64,000 nucleotides of DNA from Phialocephala subalpina (taxonomy: Eukaryota; Ascomycota; Leotiomycetes; Helotiales; Mollisiaceae), in NCBI GenBank assembly GCA_900073065.1, contig FJOG01000001.1, positions 2,522,562 through 2,586,561 of the forward strand. Reading direction: 5' to 3'. Numbering within the stretch: position 1 is the stretch's first letter; the number at the start of each line of letters is the position of its first letter. Below are positions 1 to 11,433 of the stretch, one piece after another. A program made the position numbers and the translations under genes. The notes below the pieces were generated by a model. It was not told where the DNA came from. It was given only the letters and a program-made list of their open reading frames with translations, and ran no database searches.

Positions 1-3000
1 CATACTACAGGAAGCGGAGGAAGAAGGGGTGCTGAGAGCTACAGCACCAGCTCGTGAAATCCGACTTCAGACCAATGTTGCTCAGGAATTCATACGGCCT
101 CCACTTCCCTCCTCGAGACCACAAATACCAGACATAACGAGTACGGACGGGTCAATGGGCAAATTATCTTCGTCTTCTAAGCCGACCAGACCTGGGCTTA
201 TGACCCAGAACCAGTTGGCTACACCAGCGTCAACGTCAGGTACCACTTCCTCTGTAGGATCACACTTGCGAACCGGATCCCGAAGCCTGGCTGGGAACTA
301 TGCTACACAGCTGAGGGAGGAAAGAAATGGTCAGTGAAGAAAGCCATGGTTTTAGTCATTGCTAACAACTGTAGGCACTCCTTCAGCACGAAGCGCAATC
401 GATCGACCACTTCCACGATTTCCCCAACCCTTCCACACTCCCCAGACGCCGCGACAAACGCCACGCCCTACAATAGAAGCCAAAATTAAGACCATCGAGT
501 CAGTAGACTTGACTGGAGATGACCAGTTCGCCGATCCTCCCATAAAGTCAAGCAGTTCGGACGCATTCGGATCCCCTGTAACGCTATGGAGGGAAGACTC
601 TGCATCAAGAGCAGAACCTCCTACTCGGACATCGAAGAAGAGAAAGAGTGGTGAACTTTCACCTGAGCGTACCAGAAGGCCTGCCAAACACAATAACGGA
701 CGAATCAAAGATTCTCAATCTCAACAAGAAAATCTTGACGGCTTTGTAGATATCGATGACGTTCCCAAACGGTCCATCACCAAGACACCTTCCAGTCAAG
801 TAAAGCATTCGAAATCTGTGCAACCCAGCGTCGAACTGCAATATGGTATGAAGGGCGTGGAAGAATATCAGATCACCGAGACTATTAGCACAACCCAGAC
901 TCGTACGAGAAAGAGTATAAGTCGAGTCCCATCTTTCACAGGCGGAGCCCCAGGACGGCCAAGACATGCTACACACGAATCATCGCGCAGAGCTATTGAG
1001 CCCACCAGGACAAATGAAACCCCTAGGACCACCATCCAGGTTGCAGCTTCTCCTGCTCTGAGACTTAGCGCCTCGCCCGATACTAAGCACATGCCAGCGC
1101 CCCAGCAACCACAGAAACGGCGTTTACAGATGACTATCCAGGATTCCGAGGACGAAGAATTCTCAGATGTTGAGAAACAAGCAAGCTGCTCACCTCGAAC
1201 TCCAGCAAAAGCAAGTCCTCGAGTCGTCAAAGCATCAGCAAGTCCAACACGGCATGACCCTCTGGCTTTCAGTCCATCCCGAGGTAAGGCTACAGACCTC
1301 AATGGGTCGAAGTCAAGAGTCGGCAGCCCCCTACGACCGATTTCGCGGAATGTGGCCATCGGCAAGAACCGTGTACATTCCCCCTTTCACAGAGACTCAC
1401 CAACAAAGCTTTCCTTTGCTCCTGAAACTTCCAAGTCGCAGTCGAATCAGCAAAATCCCAGTTCCTCTCTCGGCTTAGATGACAAAAAGCTAGTAGGAGC
1501 TTACCTGAAGAATCCTTCCTCAATTGATCTCTATCAAACTCGTGTGGAAAACTTATTAAGCCAGAATGCATTGGCTTCAATGGCTTATATTGACAAAGAT
1601 CAGCCCCCACCTAGCCACCTCAAGGAAGAGCGCACGGCGTTGCTTGATATGCAAAATGCCTACAATGCACTCCATGAGAGCCAGGCACGACACAAGAGCT
1701 TGGCAGACCAGAAAAAGTTGATCGCCCGGCAAATCTCCGAGATGCTCGAGACTGATCTTGATGCGAGTCACCTTGAAAGCCAGTTCGCCACGTTAGCCAA
1801 GGATATCCGAAAATTGGAAAAGGAGATCACTTGGCTGCTATACGATTCTGGAGCAGTGAAAGATGGATACGGTACAGGCCTGGAGAGTGACATAAAGACA
1901 ACCTCCTCGATAGAACCCTCGACGTCCTTCGGAGCATCAGGCTCGTTAGCCATTGGCTCTGATACTACTGGAAATCATGTCATTCTGCAGACTCAATTGC
2001 CGTCATTCCAGGCAAGAATAGCCGCAAGTTACGATGAACGGGTTGCCGAGGATCCCTCGAGCTCTCCTTCAACAAATCGAGGAGCCAACAGAGTTGCAGA
2101 TATTCATCGGACCAAGTCGTCATCGTATTTAGAGTCTCTACCCCAAACCTCGAGCTTCAAGCAGCCAGGGTCGTTTGCTCAGACAGCCCAGTTCAATGCG
2201 CCAGAAATGTCTAAGCAGTTAGAGTTTTATCGCGATCCTTCGCCAACAGACTATGACTTCGATGGAGAGGAATTCAATGATATGCTTGATGACGAACCGG
2301 GATTCCAGAACGCCGCCGAGACGCGTAACGAGATTGCAGAAATGATCGAAGACGAAGACTTTGGTGACAGTGGGGACGATGTAGAACTGCTCGAAGCCGC
2401 CCAAGATTTTGAGAAACGCCAGTCTTTCACTGAAGCCCCGGGACATTCCCGAAGACATGCTGCCACTAAGACGGCTTGGAGTACGTCCGAAAATGTCCAG
2501 AGCCGAGAGATCGTCGAGAGCAATATGTACTCGAATGTAGATCTGGATCGGTCGGATATATTCCGACATCCATGGTCCAACGACATTAAAGTGGCTTTGA
2601 AAAGACGCTTCAAGATGAACGGGTTCCGCATTCATCAATTGGATGTTATCAACACCACACTCAGTGGGCAGGATGCCTTCGTTCTCATGCCGACTGGTGG
2701 TGGAAAGTCTCTCTGCTTCCAGCTACCAGCAATCATTCAATCTGGCAAGACAAAAGGAATTACAATCGTTATCTCACCACTTCTTAGTCTCATGCAGGAT
2801 CAAGTAGACCATCTCCAAGCCCTCAACATAAGGGCTGGGCGTATCAGCAGCGATATATCGGCCGCAGAGCGAAGGACAACCATGAATTATCTCAACGAGG
2901 AGTATCCCGAACAGTTCATACAATTGCTCTACATTTCTCCAGAGATGATCAGTCAAAACAAGGGCTTTTTGACTATGTTATCCCGACTCCATCAGAACAA

Positions 3001-5207
3001 AAAGCTAGCACGTATTGTCATCGATGAAGCACACTGTGTTAGTCAATGGGGACATGACTTCCGCCCTGATTATGTAGCACTTAGATCATTGCGGCCAAAA
3101 CTTCCAGGAGTTCCTTTTATCGCACTTACAGCGACCGCAACCCAGAATGTCAAGGTTGATGTCATGTCTAATCTTGGCATAGAGGGCTGTAAAGTCTTCG
3201 CCCAGAGCTTCAACAGGCCGAATCTGCTCTATGAAGTGAGGAAAAAGATCTCCAAAGCTGGGAAAGGACGGGATTCTGTAGATGAGATAGCGGACATGAT
3301 CAACGACAAGTACAAAAACCAGAGCGGGATCATCTACAACTTGTCTCGGCAGGGTTGTGAAACCCTGGCGAAGAGGCTACAGAAAGATTATAAGATCAGG
3401 GCGGCATGGTATCATGGGAAAATGGAGCCACAAGAGAAGATAAGAATCCAAAAAGAGTGGCAATCAGGGAAACTGCAAGTCGTCGTAGCTACCATTGCAT
3501 TCGGCATGGGTATCGACAAAAAGGACGTCCGTTTCGTCGTGCACTATACAGCTCCGAAGAGTTTAGAGGGTTACTATCAGGAGACTGGGCGTGCTGGTCG
3601 AGACGGGAAAAGAGCCGGCTGTTATCTCTACTACGCCTATTCCGACACGATGTCTCTGAAGAACATGATCTTCAATCCTGATGAAGACATACCTCAGGAA
3701 CAGATACAAAGGCAATGGGCAATGCTGAAGATTGTGATCCAGTTTTGCGAGAACAAGATCGACTGCCGGAGGCAGCTCGTCTTAAAATATTTTGGCGAGA
3801 CCTTCGACAGAAAACAATGCCGCGGCACCTGCGACAATTGTTGGTCCGGTACAGTCTACGAGAAAACCGATGTCAGTAATTACGCAAGAGCTGCTTTGCA
3901 ACTCGTCGCGCGTCTCCGAGGAGAAAAAGTGACGGCATTGCATTGCGTGGACATCCTTCGAGGGGCTTCGATCAAGAAAATAAAAGATGTCAAACATGAC
4001 AAGCTTGCGGAATTTGGAGCAGGAAAGGACTTGCCTCGTGGCGATGTAGAACGTCTTTTCCATGCATTAGCGCTAACAGGCGCCATATATGAGGAAAGCG
4101 TTCCGAACAAGGGTGGCTTTCCCGCAACGTATATTGAGGTAAGCTAGCTCCAGATCCAGTGAAACGTGAAGCTAATACTCCTAGCTCGGTGGTGAGGGGG
4201 GAGCCTATTTAAAGGGCAAGAAGTTCTATTTGGACATGCCTGTCTCTGGGAAGCCAGCCGCGAAGCGAGCTCCGAAATCAAGAAGTGAACCATACCCGTC
4301 AACTGCTGTAACCTCGCCGTTAGCACCTTCTTCTCGGGGGAAACAGCCAGCCAAGCAGCAGTATGAAGAAGAAGACGATTTCATGGCCCCGGACAGTGAA
4401 GACGAAGAGGACGCCTTTGAGCCAATGTCAGCTCGTGGTCGAAGCAAACCCAATGCTGTCGGGATATTAGGGCCTCCTATCACGTTGGACGACCGGATGG
4501 CAGCTCTGCCAGAGTTACATCGTGTTTTGATACATCAATTTGTTGATGAAGCGAAGAAACTCGAAGAAAAGATCCGGAACAGGACTGCAGCAAGGAAACC
4601 TTTCTTCACAGAAGCCAACCTGCGAGAAATGGCTATACGATGGACTGTGACCCTAGCAGACATGCGACGAATACCAGATATCAACGTCGAGAGAGTCGAT
4701 TCGTATGGCAACAAGTTTCTACCCATGATCCAACGATATTATAACAACTACAATGGCATGGTTGAGACAGATGATGATGTAGACATCGATCCCAATCACC
4801 AGGACGTCATAGATTTGGTGACTGATGGAGAAGAGGATGAAGAGGACGAAGAAGAGGAATTCGAGCTGGAGGATGGAATGGAGGAAGCCATCGCAGCAGC
4901 TGAGTCTCGATCCCCCTTCTTCCTACCCGGAGGGAGTACATCAAACAGCAAGAAAGTTTGGAAAGCTAGAGGAGGCGGTCGAGGCGGTTTCAGAGGTCAC
5001 AGCAAGGGCAAGAAAAATTACACGGCACGCAAGAGTAACGGATCCGCTTCTGGACAAAGCAATGCCGGAGTCAGAAAAAGAAACTCGTCCGGTGGGTCCA
5101 GGAGGGGACGTGGGAGCAGCTCTGGTGGCCCCTTGAGGAACGCATTTGTCAACCAATCGAGTCGAGGGGGCTACGGAGGTGGTGGTATCGGAATGATGCC
5201 GACCTGA
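1..5207 (+). CDS. SGS1: RecQ-family DNA helicase, BLM/Sgs1 type (5' partial)
   Basis: ATP-dependent 3'-5' DNA helicase of the BLM/Sgs1 (Neurospora QDE-3) class, acting in homologous recombination and replication-fork repair in the nucleus. The start lies outside the window. Exons are <1-329, 375-4138 and 4185-5207, with both introns phase-consistent (45 and 46 nt), giving at least 1704 residues. A long acidic/Ser-rich N-terminus precedes the helicase core. Visible motifs are Walker A MPTGGGKSLCFQLP (about base 2685), DEAHCVSQWGHDFRPDY (about 3022), ALTATAT and QETGRAGRDG. Then come the RecQ zinc cysteines (CRRQ...CRGTCDNC, about 3763-3843), a winged-helix region and, after the second intron, an HRDC domain (about 4505-4745). 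The C-terminus is acidic, then Gly/Arg-rich with RGG repeats. That RGG tail is unusual for the family and is reported as a finding. Family assignment is very secure. Confidence 0.96.
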
Positions 5208-5578
5208 GTTGGCTGCTGACCAGAGAAGTGGCGAGACATATCATTATGTTCTTCTAGAGAGCATTGCATACTTGCTTGGGAGTAATGGGGCATAGCGGTT
5301 CGGGCGTGGACTTGGGGTGTTCTGACTGGTAATGATTTTTCTTGATGAACTTCACGGCCGGGGTCATTGATACCATTGTCTTCTTGGGTGGCTTATTTGA
5401 TGAAGTATATCCAATGAGAGTTTTGTGTGACGGTGAACTTTGTTTCCAGTACTACACGAGTGAGAAAACATGCCTTCCGACATCCAAATCCTGCATCCTT
5501 GCCGTCCAGTTCCAGTTCCAACATCACGTGAAGCTCATGTATCCGAGATCCCGAGATGGGCCATCGCGACGACCTCCA

Positions 5579-5608
5579 TCCTTCTTCTTCTTCTTCTTCT
5601 TCTTCTTC
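5579..5608. repeat. CTT trinucleotide microsatellite at gap edge
   Basis: About ten CTT/TTC units run directly into the run of Ns at 5609. The assembly probably broke on this repeat, so its true length is unknown. Confidence 0.95.
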
Positions 5609-6020
5609 NNNNNNNNNNNNNNNNNNNNNNNNNNNNNNNNNNNNNNNNNNNNNNNNNNNNNNNNNNNNNNNNNNNNNNNNNNNNNNNNNNNNNNNNNNNN
5701 NNNNNNNNNNNNNNNNNNNNNNNNNNNNNNNNNNNNNNNNNNNNNNNNNNNNNNNNNNNNNNNNNNNNNNNNNNNNNNNNNNNNNNNNNNNNNNNNNNNN
5801 NNNNNNNNNNNNNNNNNNNNNNNNNNNNNNNNNNNNNNNNNNNNNNNNNNNNNNNNNNNNNNNNNNNNNNNNNNNNNNNNNNNNNNNNNNNNNNNNNNNN
5901 NNNNNNNNNNNNNNNNNNNNNNNNNNNNNNNNNNNNNNNNNNNNNNNNNNNNNNNNNNNNNNNNNNNNNNNNNNNNNNNNNNNNNNNNNNNNNNNNNNNN
6001 NNNNNNNNNNNNNNNNNNNN
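5609..6020. other. Assembly gap (412 N)
   Basis: An unbroken run of Ns. The left edge is the CTT microsatellite and the right edge is unique sequence. Whether 412 is a measured or an estimated gap size cannot be told from the sequence. Confidence 0.99.
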
Positions 6021-6611
6021 TTGCAAGCCAACATACTCAACCTCAAGATCACCACTGTCACGGAACAAAACCGAGTCGTAATTTGAGATTATTTACAGTA
6101 AGGCTGCTTGGACATACGAACTTTGTCTCACTACAGCACATATGTGAGGAATTCAAAGCAAAAAGAAAAGACATTAGCTATTGCAGAGCAGGTATGTTTA
6201 ACTTTAACACTCCCAATCAAAAGAAATATTGGATGGCTTTTGTGCTCATCAAGTTCTTATTCACAAGACTCACCTATCAGGGCAGTGGGGAACCTAGCTG
6301 TGCCTGCCTATTGAGTATCTCGAGGAGGACCTGACCTGCTCCTTCCTCGTCGTAGCAAAGCTAAGCCCCGGAACATTTTGCAACGGGCTTATTTACGAAT
6401 GCACAACTTCACTCAGAATGTCAAAGGTGAGGTCATTATGGGGAAAGCAAATTTATTGAGAAACTCCTAGCTTTGCAATTAAGCTCTAAAGCTTTGCAAT
6501 GTTAACCAGTTATCAGCTCCTCCAGTTTGCAATCCTCGGCGAAATCACCGTGTGTTCACTCGTCCCTCCCTAGATAGAAACAAGAACAGCCCTCAGCTCA
6601 GTGAATAACCC

Positions 6612-8144
6612 CTAATCGTTCTTGACCGTATCGTTATCGCTAGAGTCAGGATCGTTGGTCAAGTCGATAACTACCGATGTATCACCCGCAAGTCCCTTGC
6701 CCTTAGCTTTGTCCTTGCTCTCGACAGCTACTCGCTCGAGGTTCTTGAGGATGTGGGTGAATTTCCCAGGAGGCAAAGGCTTCAGAAAATCCGTACCAGC
6801 ACCCGCAATACCCAATCCACCATAACCCGTAAGTAGCGATCGAGGAGGAGAAGGAGAACGGTATCGACGAACGGGAGATGGCGAACGGAGAGGAATCGAC
6901 TTGACAGGATCACCACGACCACGCTCCGAAAGAGGTGAACGAGGAGATGGCGAACGAAGATCAGCCATCGACATCTTCGGCTCCTTGTACTTCTTCTTCT
7001 TGGGCTTCGACTTCGGCTTGGGTTGATGCTTATTGCCGTACTCAAAGAACTCCATGTAAGCCTTCTTACTAACAAAGACCTCCTGATTCAAGATGAAGCC
7101 CGAAGCAACATCCTGCTCGTCTGGAATCTTAACCGCAACGATATAATGCATCTCCTCCTCCCCATCCTCATTCAAGAGCGGAACCTCAAGAGTGACGAAG
7201 TAGAAACCACAGTGATAGGTTTCGCCGTCAATATCATCCATGAGTCGCATGATCTTGGCACCGAATTCCATACAGGCTGAGGTATCATTGATAGCGCCGG
7301 CTGCGAGACCGCGGTCGAGATCGCCAGTGTAAGGGCCGGATTGGGATTCAACGGTGTCTTTGGATTGGGGGATTGCGATTGCGATGATACCATCGTCGCG
7401 GAAGTTGGGGTGGATGTTGAGGGTGAGATTGCGCGGACCGTATCTAAGATGGCCTACACCGTAGAGCCCAGTGTCGAGGAGGTCGTTGACTTTCTTGTGG
7501 CCTTCCTTGTTGGGTTTGTTCTTGGGGGGAGTGACGTGCTTGGTGAAGATGCAGACTGGAATTGCACGTCTTAGCACAGTGTCTTGAAATTGCCTTTATG
7601 GGCCCAGTGTCTCGATATTACTCTTTGTGGGCACTTGAAGTAGGTGTGCCGAGATCGAGGAGACGACAAAAGACGAACAAAGAAAGGGCGAACTTACGAG
7701 TGTTCTTGATGTTAGGTTCGTGGAGCTCAAAGATGACATTACCATCGTTATCCGTCTCATACGCAAGGGGGCGAGAGTACACAATCAGGTAGGTGCCATG
7801 AATTGCAGGACGAGCCTAGATAGTTGGGTTAGCTTGGAAGGTACCTCGCAACGCCTCTTCCTTACCTTCTTCTGGTCAAGCACGTAGTAGTGTGCATCGC
7901 CGATGAAGTTAGTCTCGTTCGCAGCTTGCTGCTTGATCGTAGTATTCTTGAGGGAGTAGGAGGTCTTGTCGTTCATGCTCTGCCTAAGGATCTCTCGTTG
8001 GGTCACGCGACGCTTCATCTCCTTGCGAATCTTGCGGGTGATCCTAACTACTTCTTCGGGAGTGACTGGATCAGTATCCATGTCGCCATAGTACTCGTCC
8101 TCCTCCTCATCCTCAACGAAGATCTTGAAGTTTGGTGGAGGCAT
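6612..8144 (-). CDS. Hypothetical protein with Arg/Ser/Pro-rich C-terminus
   Basis: I do not recognise this gene. Read on the minus strand, the exons are 8144-7866, 7815-7698 and 7555-6612, with phases that agree (introns 50 and 142 nt), giving 446 residues. The N-terminus is acidic (FVEDEEEDEYYGDMD), followed by a basic helix-like segment and a mixed folded-looking region that makes up most of exon 3's first half. After that come a lysine stretch (KPKSKPKKKKYKEPK) and an SR-like block of RSPSP and SPSPRS words, then a Ser/Asp end containing VVIDLTNDPDSSDND. The last resembles a SUMO-interacting motif (VIDLT followed by acids), suggesting a nuclear protein; that is inference. The open frame continues upstream to 8567, with other ATGs (for example one starting MGQLSKSRLW), so the true start is uncertain. 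Confidence 0.75.
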
Positions 8145-8668
8145 CTTGCTGATTTGTTGACGGTGCGCTGGTGATGGTGTGGTCGAGGTGTTGCGTCTCG
8201 AGAGCTTGCTTTTATGACGAGAGAGCTTCGGAGCCGGAGGCGAGTCTCTCCTAAACCGCCCCACTATGTTACTCCATAGTCTCGACTTCGAAAGTTGGCC
8301 CATGCTTTGAGATGCTTGCAGCGAAACGAAAGTGAGGCTGAAAATCTCTTCCAAAATGGTGCTCTTAGCTGATGTTGACCTTTCCTCTTGGTGTAGAACG
8401 AAGGTGAGGCTCATAGCCTCTTCCAAAATGTTGTCCCAACCGATTGTAGCGGAATTATGTCGGAGAAACTTGTACAAAGGCTCATATAGAGAAGAGAAAG
8501 TGAATGTTCCCGACAATTTGGGACATTCATGGTTCCCCTGGATAATTCTAGTACAAAAGGAGCACAAAGCATGATACTAGTCTTGGATCAGCACCTTCAC
8601 AGTACGGCCGCGAAAGAATAAAGAATATGACCTACCAGAAAGATCTATCTCAGCTGGTAAATACGAAA
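8145..8668. other. 5' region of the unknown gene, with an imperfect direct repeat
   Basis: This stretch separates two minus-strand genes. The frame of the gene at 6612-8144 stays open to 8567, so part of this may be coding. Two 37-bp imperfect repeats (8325-8361 and 8397-8433, 72 bp apart, about six or seven mismatches) are reported as a finding. Confidence 0.5.
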
Positions 8669-9073
8669 TCAGTACCCGAGTGGCACGTCGTGCAACTCGT
8701 GCGGATCGATTCCAAGATCCTCACACATCCTAACAATCACAGATTCGTCGTGCTCAGTCATCGACTTCCTTCTGACCCTTTCCACTTCTTTCTGATGTTC
8801 TTGATCCAATGTCTCTTGAGTGAACCTCACCATTTTGCCGGGCATGCCGATTTGGTTGTTTGTATTGGATCGAAGTATTGAACGCGTCGGTAGCTGTCGT
8901 TGCGGTTGCGGAGATCGAGGCGTATCAAGCCGTGTGAACATGTACCCGAGTAGGATAAAGACGATTATAAAGCAGGGTATTGCGACAAACATGACGATTC
9001 CGGCCATTTCTTCAATGGGGTAGCATTCAAACGCGGGTGAAATGTGGTTGAGCGGGAAATTTGGGAGTCGCAT
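8669..9073 (-). CDS. Hypothetical small single-pass membrane protein
   Basis: A single open frame of 134 residues from ATG at 9073 (MRLPNFPL). The frame stays open to 9118 but begins there with TTG. A strongly hydrophobic segment, about residues 24-46 (MAGIVMFVAIPCFIIVFILL), is followed by a basic, Pro/Arg-rich flank (RLDTPRSPQPQRQLPTRS), as expected of a one-helix protein with its C-terminus in the cytosol. The tail is charged and partly helical (QEHQKEVERVRRK). No family recognised. A shorter start at MAGIVMF is possible. Support is one clean frame with a sensible membrane topology. Confidence 0.5.
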   Translation of the reverse strand: MRLPNFPLNHISPAFECYPIEEMAGIVMFVAIPCFIIVFILLGYMFTRLDTPRSPQPQRQLPTRSILRSNTNNQIGMPGKMVRFTQETLDQEHQKEVERVRRKSMTEHDESVIVRMCEDLGIDPHELHDVPLGY

Positions 9074-9704
9074 ATCAAGATCATTTCTGTGAATCAAAGA
9101 AGCTACGGGGTATTTCAAGGGGCAATGTGAAGGTTACAGATCAGTCTAACGCTTTTGGGACTCGTCTCGTATTTTGACTGATACTGATGTCGACGCGGTG
9201 ACGCTGCAACGCGTTGAAGTGTTGATGGTGACAGCGGAGTGAAGACTGGCTTCCTTCAAGGTCCTCTGATAACACAAACATTATTCTATAGATACAGACA
9301 CAACTTCGCGGGTAGATGTAAAGATTCTGATATGGACTGGACCAATGTAGTGGATTCGAGCGTTTCTGGAAGAGAAGCTGGTCACAGTCTTTAGAACTAG
9401 ACGGCATCTTCAATTCCAATGACCCAGAAAAACTGGAAATATTGATTCAGCACTCCTACTATGTTTGAGAAAGGCCTCTGAAGAAGAGGCGAGTTGAAAA
9501 TCTTGAGTTCGAGCATAAGGGTGAAGCAACATATCACTTGCGAGGTGAACACGAAGTAAGAGAATATGTGTAGTCTGGATGCATTCTAAGATGTCTAATT
9601 GTAGAATTTCCCAGTACCAATATACTCGTCTGTATTCGTGGTCCTGAAGTCAACGAAAAATTCCAACCTCTTCCAAACCATTACTTCTCTTCCTCCGGAT
9701 CCCA

Positions 9705-10071
9705 GTCCCACTCTCGGACAACAGATTGCAAGATCTCCACCCAGTCGCTAATCAATTGAACATCCCGAATCTAGAAGTTCACCATCTTTTGCTCGCTACT
9801 CTCTCCACTGAGAAACTGAATGAGAAGGCTGTTGAGCTTTCGTTCTTTCTCCCTGCCAAGATCCATCGTCTTTCCAGCTTTCTTGAGCCCATCTTTCAGA
9901 CAGCGAAAGAAGGAGGTCTGCTTTGCTGTCAACGATTTGTTATCGGCGAGTTCGTCTAGCAGGTAATCGTAAAGTGGGTAATGCGCTGATTCTTTTGCAA
10001 CGAAGTATTACTCTTCGTCGTTCTTTTGACCGAAATACCAGGACATTTTGATCGCCGTGGAGAACTTGTTG
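9705..10071 (-). pseudogene. Decayed copy A of an unknown small gene
   Basis: Minus-strand reading from about 10071 gives a protein-like frame interrupted by an in-frame TAA after QKNDEE and a TAG after QKMVNF, ending PEEEK. Between the stops it reads YPLYDYLLDELADNK, then FFRCLKDGLKK, then KLNSLLIQFL. This follows the same order of motifs as copy B (YPLPQKISYDLAL, AICLEDALKK, KISGFLVELL), and both have an I..I..W.. segment near the end. Two stops with preserved similarity indicate a pseudogene. Function unknown. Confidence 0.5.
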
Positions 10072-10372
10072 AGCATGTTTGGCTGCGTGAGAATAATTCG
10101 AGTTGATGAAGATCAGAAGGGCTGTATAATACTCATCTTTAAAATGTTCCTGCCATTAAAGGAGTTTTAAGCCAAAAACAACAGCAGGTCCTCGAATCTG
10201 CCAGCGAGATCATGTCTCGCTTACCATCTCGCTTAGCAAATAAAAGGGGTAATAAAACTTAGCGACAGAAAAAAATCCTCCCCAGAAAACAGAGCTCCTC
10301 CAAAAAATAATTCCAACCTTAGAAAAAATCAACAAAAAACTTGCCGGCGACCTTCGATATGGGGTCGGGTAG

Positions 10373-10625
10373 AAAAAACCCACCTGTGGGTTTTATTTGA
10401 AGTCGCGGAAGGGCGTGTGCTCTCGCTTTTGAGCTCGGGACAGGCGACTTCATCACTCCTCCTCGAAACCGACCAGGTGACCTGAACCACTAAGCCTAGT
10501 GATCTGCTACTGGCCGTTTGTTGAAGAAATTTTGCTTATTTAAATTTATATAGATAATAAGGAAGGTGGGCTGAAATCGGCTCAGGTCGGTTTTCGCTTG
10601 CTGGCTTCAGCGCGTCGACGCGTGA
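10373..10625 (-). ncRNA. Candidate Pol III-transcribed RNA, locus 1, with promoter and terminator
   Basis: Minus strand, in order. An upstream element at 10625-10609 resembles one at 48404-48420 (15/17). After 56 nt comes a TATA-type element at 10552-10535 (TATATAAATTTAAATAAG). By analogy with the 5S gene at 31920-32038, transcription would start near 10521. A 35-nt core at 10447-10413 matches 48577-48611 at 34 of 35 bases. It sits inside an 8-bp stem, GAAGTCGC/GCGACTTC (10451-10444 with 10406-10399). A perfect 8-bp inverted repeat (10394-10375) is followed by a T6 run (10378-10373), like a Pol III stop. Predicted RNA about 148 nt. An A-box-like word (TAGGCTTAGTGG) lies at about 10498-10487. 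I do not recognise the RNA; a SINE-like repeat is the main alternative. Confidence 0.5.
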
Positions 10626-11097
10626 AGGAGAGGAACGCGATATCTCGACGTCCTTATATCATGAATGTATTCGCTTACAATGGAGTAAGTACGATGATGC
10701 ATGAAAAGCTTTTCTTAAGCTTAGATTTAACGAAAGGGCCAAATTTTGCTCAAGTCATGAACAGCTCACTCACTCATTGACACTCACCTTGTCCAATATA
10801 ACAGGCATGTATCAAAACAATTAATCATCGAGCACTCGTTGGGAGCTACCTTGTATGGCCATTAGAAGCCAACATAAGTCTGTGATTCTCTTACTGCAAT
10901 GGAACATTTCGAAACGAGTTAAAGACCGAGTCATCGTGGAACATCCAGCTCGACGAATTGATCAATAGCGCGCTCCAACACCCAAACAACGACACGTTCA
11001 ACGCGAAGATAGATACAATTTCCTCCTCATTGATACACCTGGCTCTTCTCTCTAAGTCCTCCATTGTGTATGATCCAACACAGAGGCCGCTATGCAG

Positions 11098-11433
11098 CTA
11101 TTTCTTTCCAGCCGACTCCCAATTCTTGACCTCGAAATGAATTCTCTGCAACCATTTCCCAATCTCTCCAATTTGTTCAACCATGCCTGTAACTGATAGG
11201 TACTCGTCTTTTAGGAGCTCCACAAGAAACCCAGAAATTTTCTCGTCATTTTTGACACAAACACCAGGCGATGCATTCCAATGTCTCGATTTCTTTAGCG
11301 CATCTTCCAGGCAGATAGCGAAAGCGAATTTGTCGATACTCAACTTCATAATCAGTGCGAGGTCGTAGCTAATTTTCTGCGGAAGAGGATATTCAGAGAA
11401 ATCTGGAGGAGGGGCTGTGAAAAGTCCCTGCAT
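11098..11433 (-). CDS. Hypothetical protein, copy B of a decaying local family
   Basis: The only copy of the local family with an open frame: 111 residues from ATG at 11433 (MQGLFTAPPPDF), and the frame continues open to 11493 without an earlier ATG. It has motifs shared with the broken copies A and C: DK followed by a CLEDALKK-type helix, then a hydrophobic helix (GFLVELL), then an I..IG.W segment. No signal peptide, membrane segment or known domain is visible. It may be a remnant that happens to remain open, because neighbouring copies are broken and no introns are evident. Confidence 0.35.
   Translation of the reverse strand: MQGLFTAPPPDFSEYPLPQKISYDLALIMKLSIDKFAFAICLEDALKKSRHWNASPGVCVKNDEKISGFLVELLKDEYLSVTGMVEQIGEIGKWLQRIHFEVKNWESAGKK

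Larger units (their letters stand above)
5208..6611. other. Intergenic region with assembly gap
   Basis: No gene is supported between the convergent RecQ gene and the unknown gene at 6612-8144. It holds the gap and its flanking CTT repeat, listed separately. At about 6469-6500 a 12-bp word ending in CTTTGCAAT occurs twice, 19 bp apart. Long frames crossing the Ns are artefacts. Confidence 0.7.

Noticed and set aside
4230..5207. A separate gene for an HRDC-containing protein
   Set aside because: It joins the RecQ frame through a phase-0 intron (4139-4184) with a good donor and branch site, and HRDC is the expected C-terminal domain.
5342..6334. Long frames on both strands crossing the run of Ns
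   Set aside because: They are open only because Ns cannot encode stops; flanking codons show no coding character.
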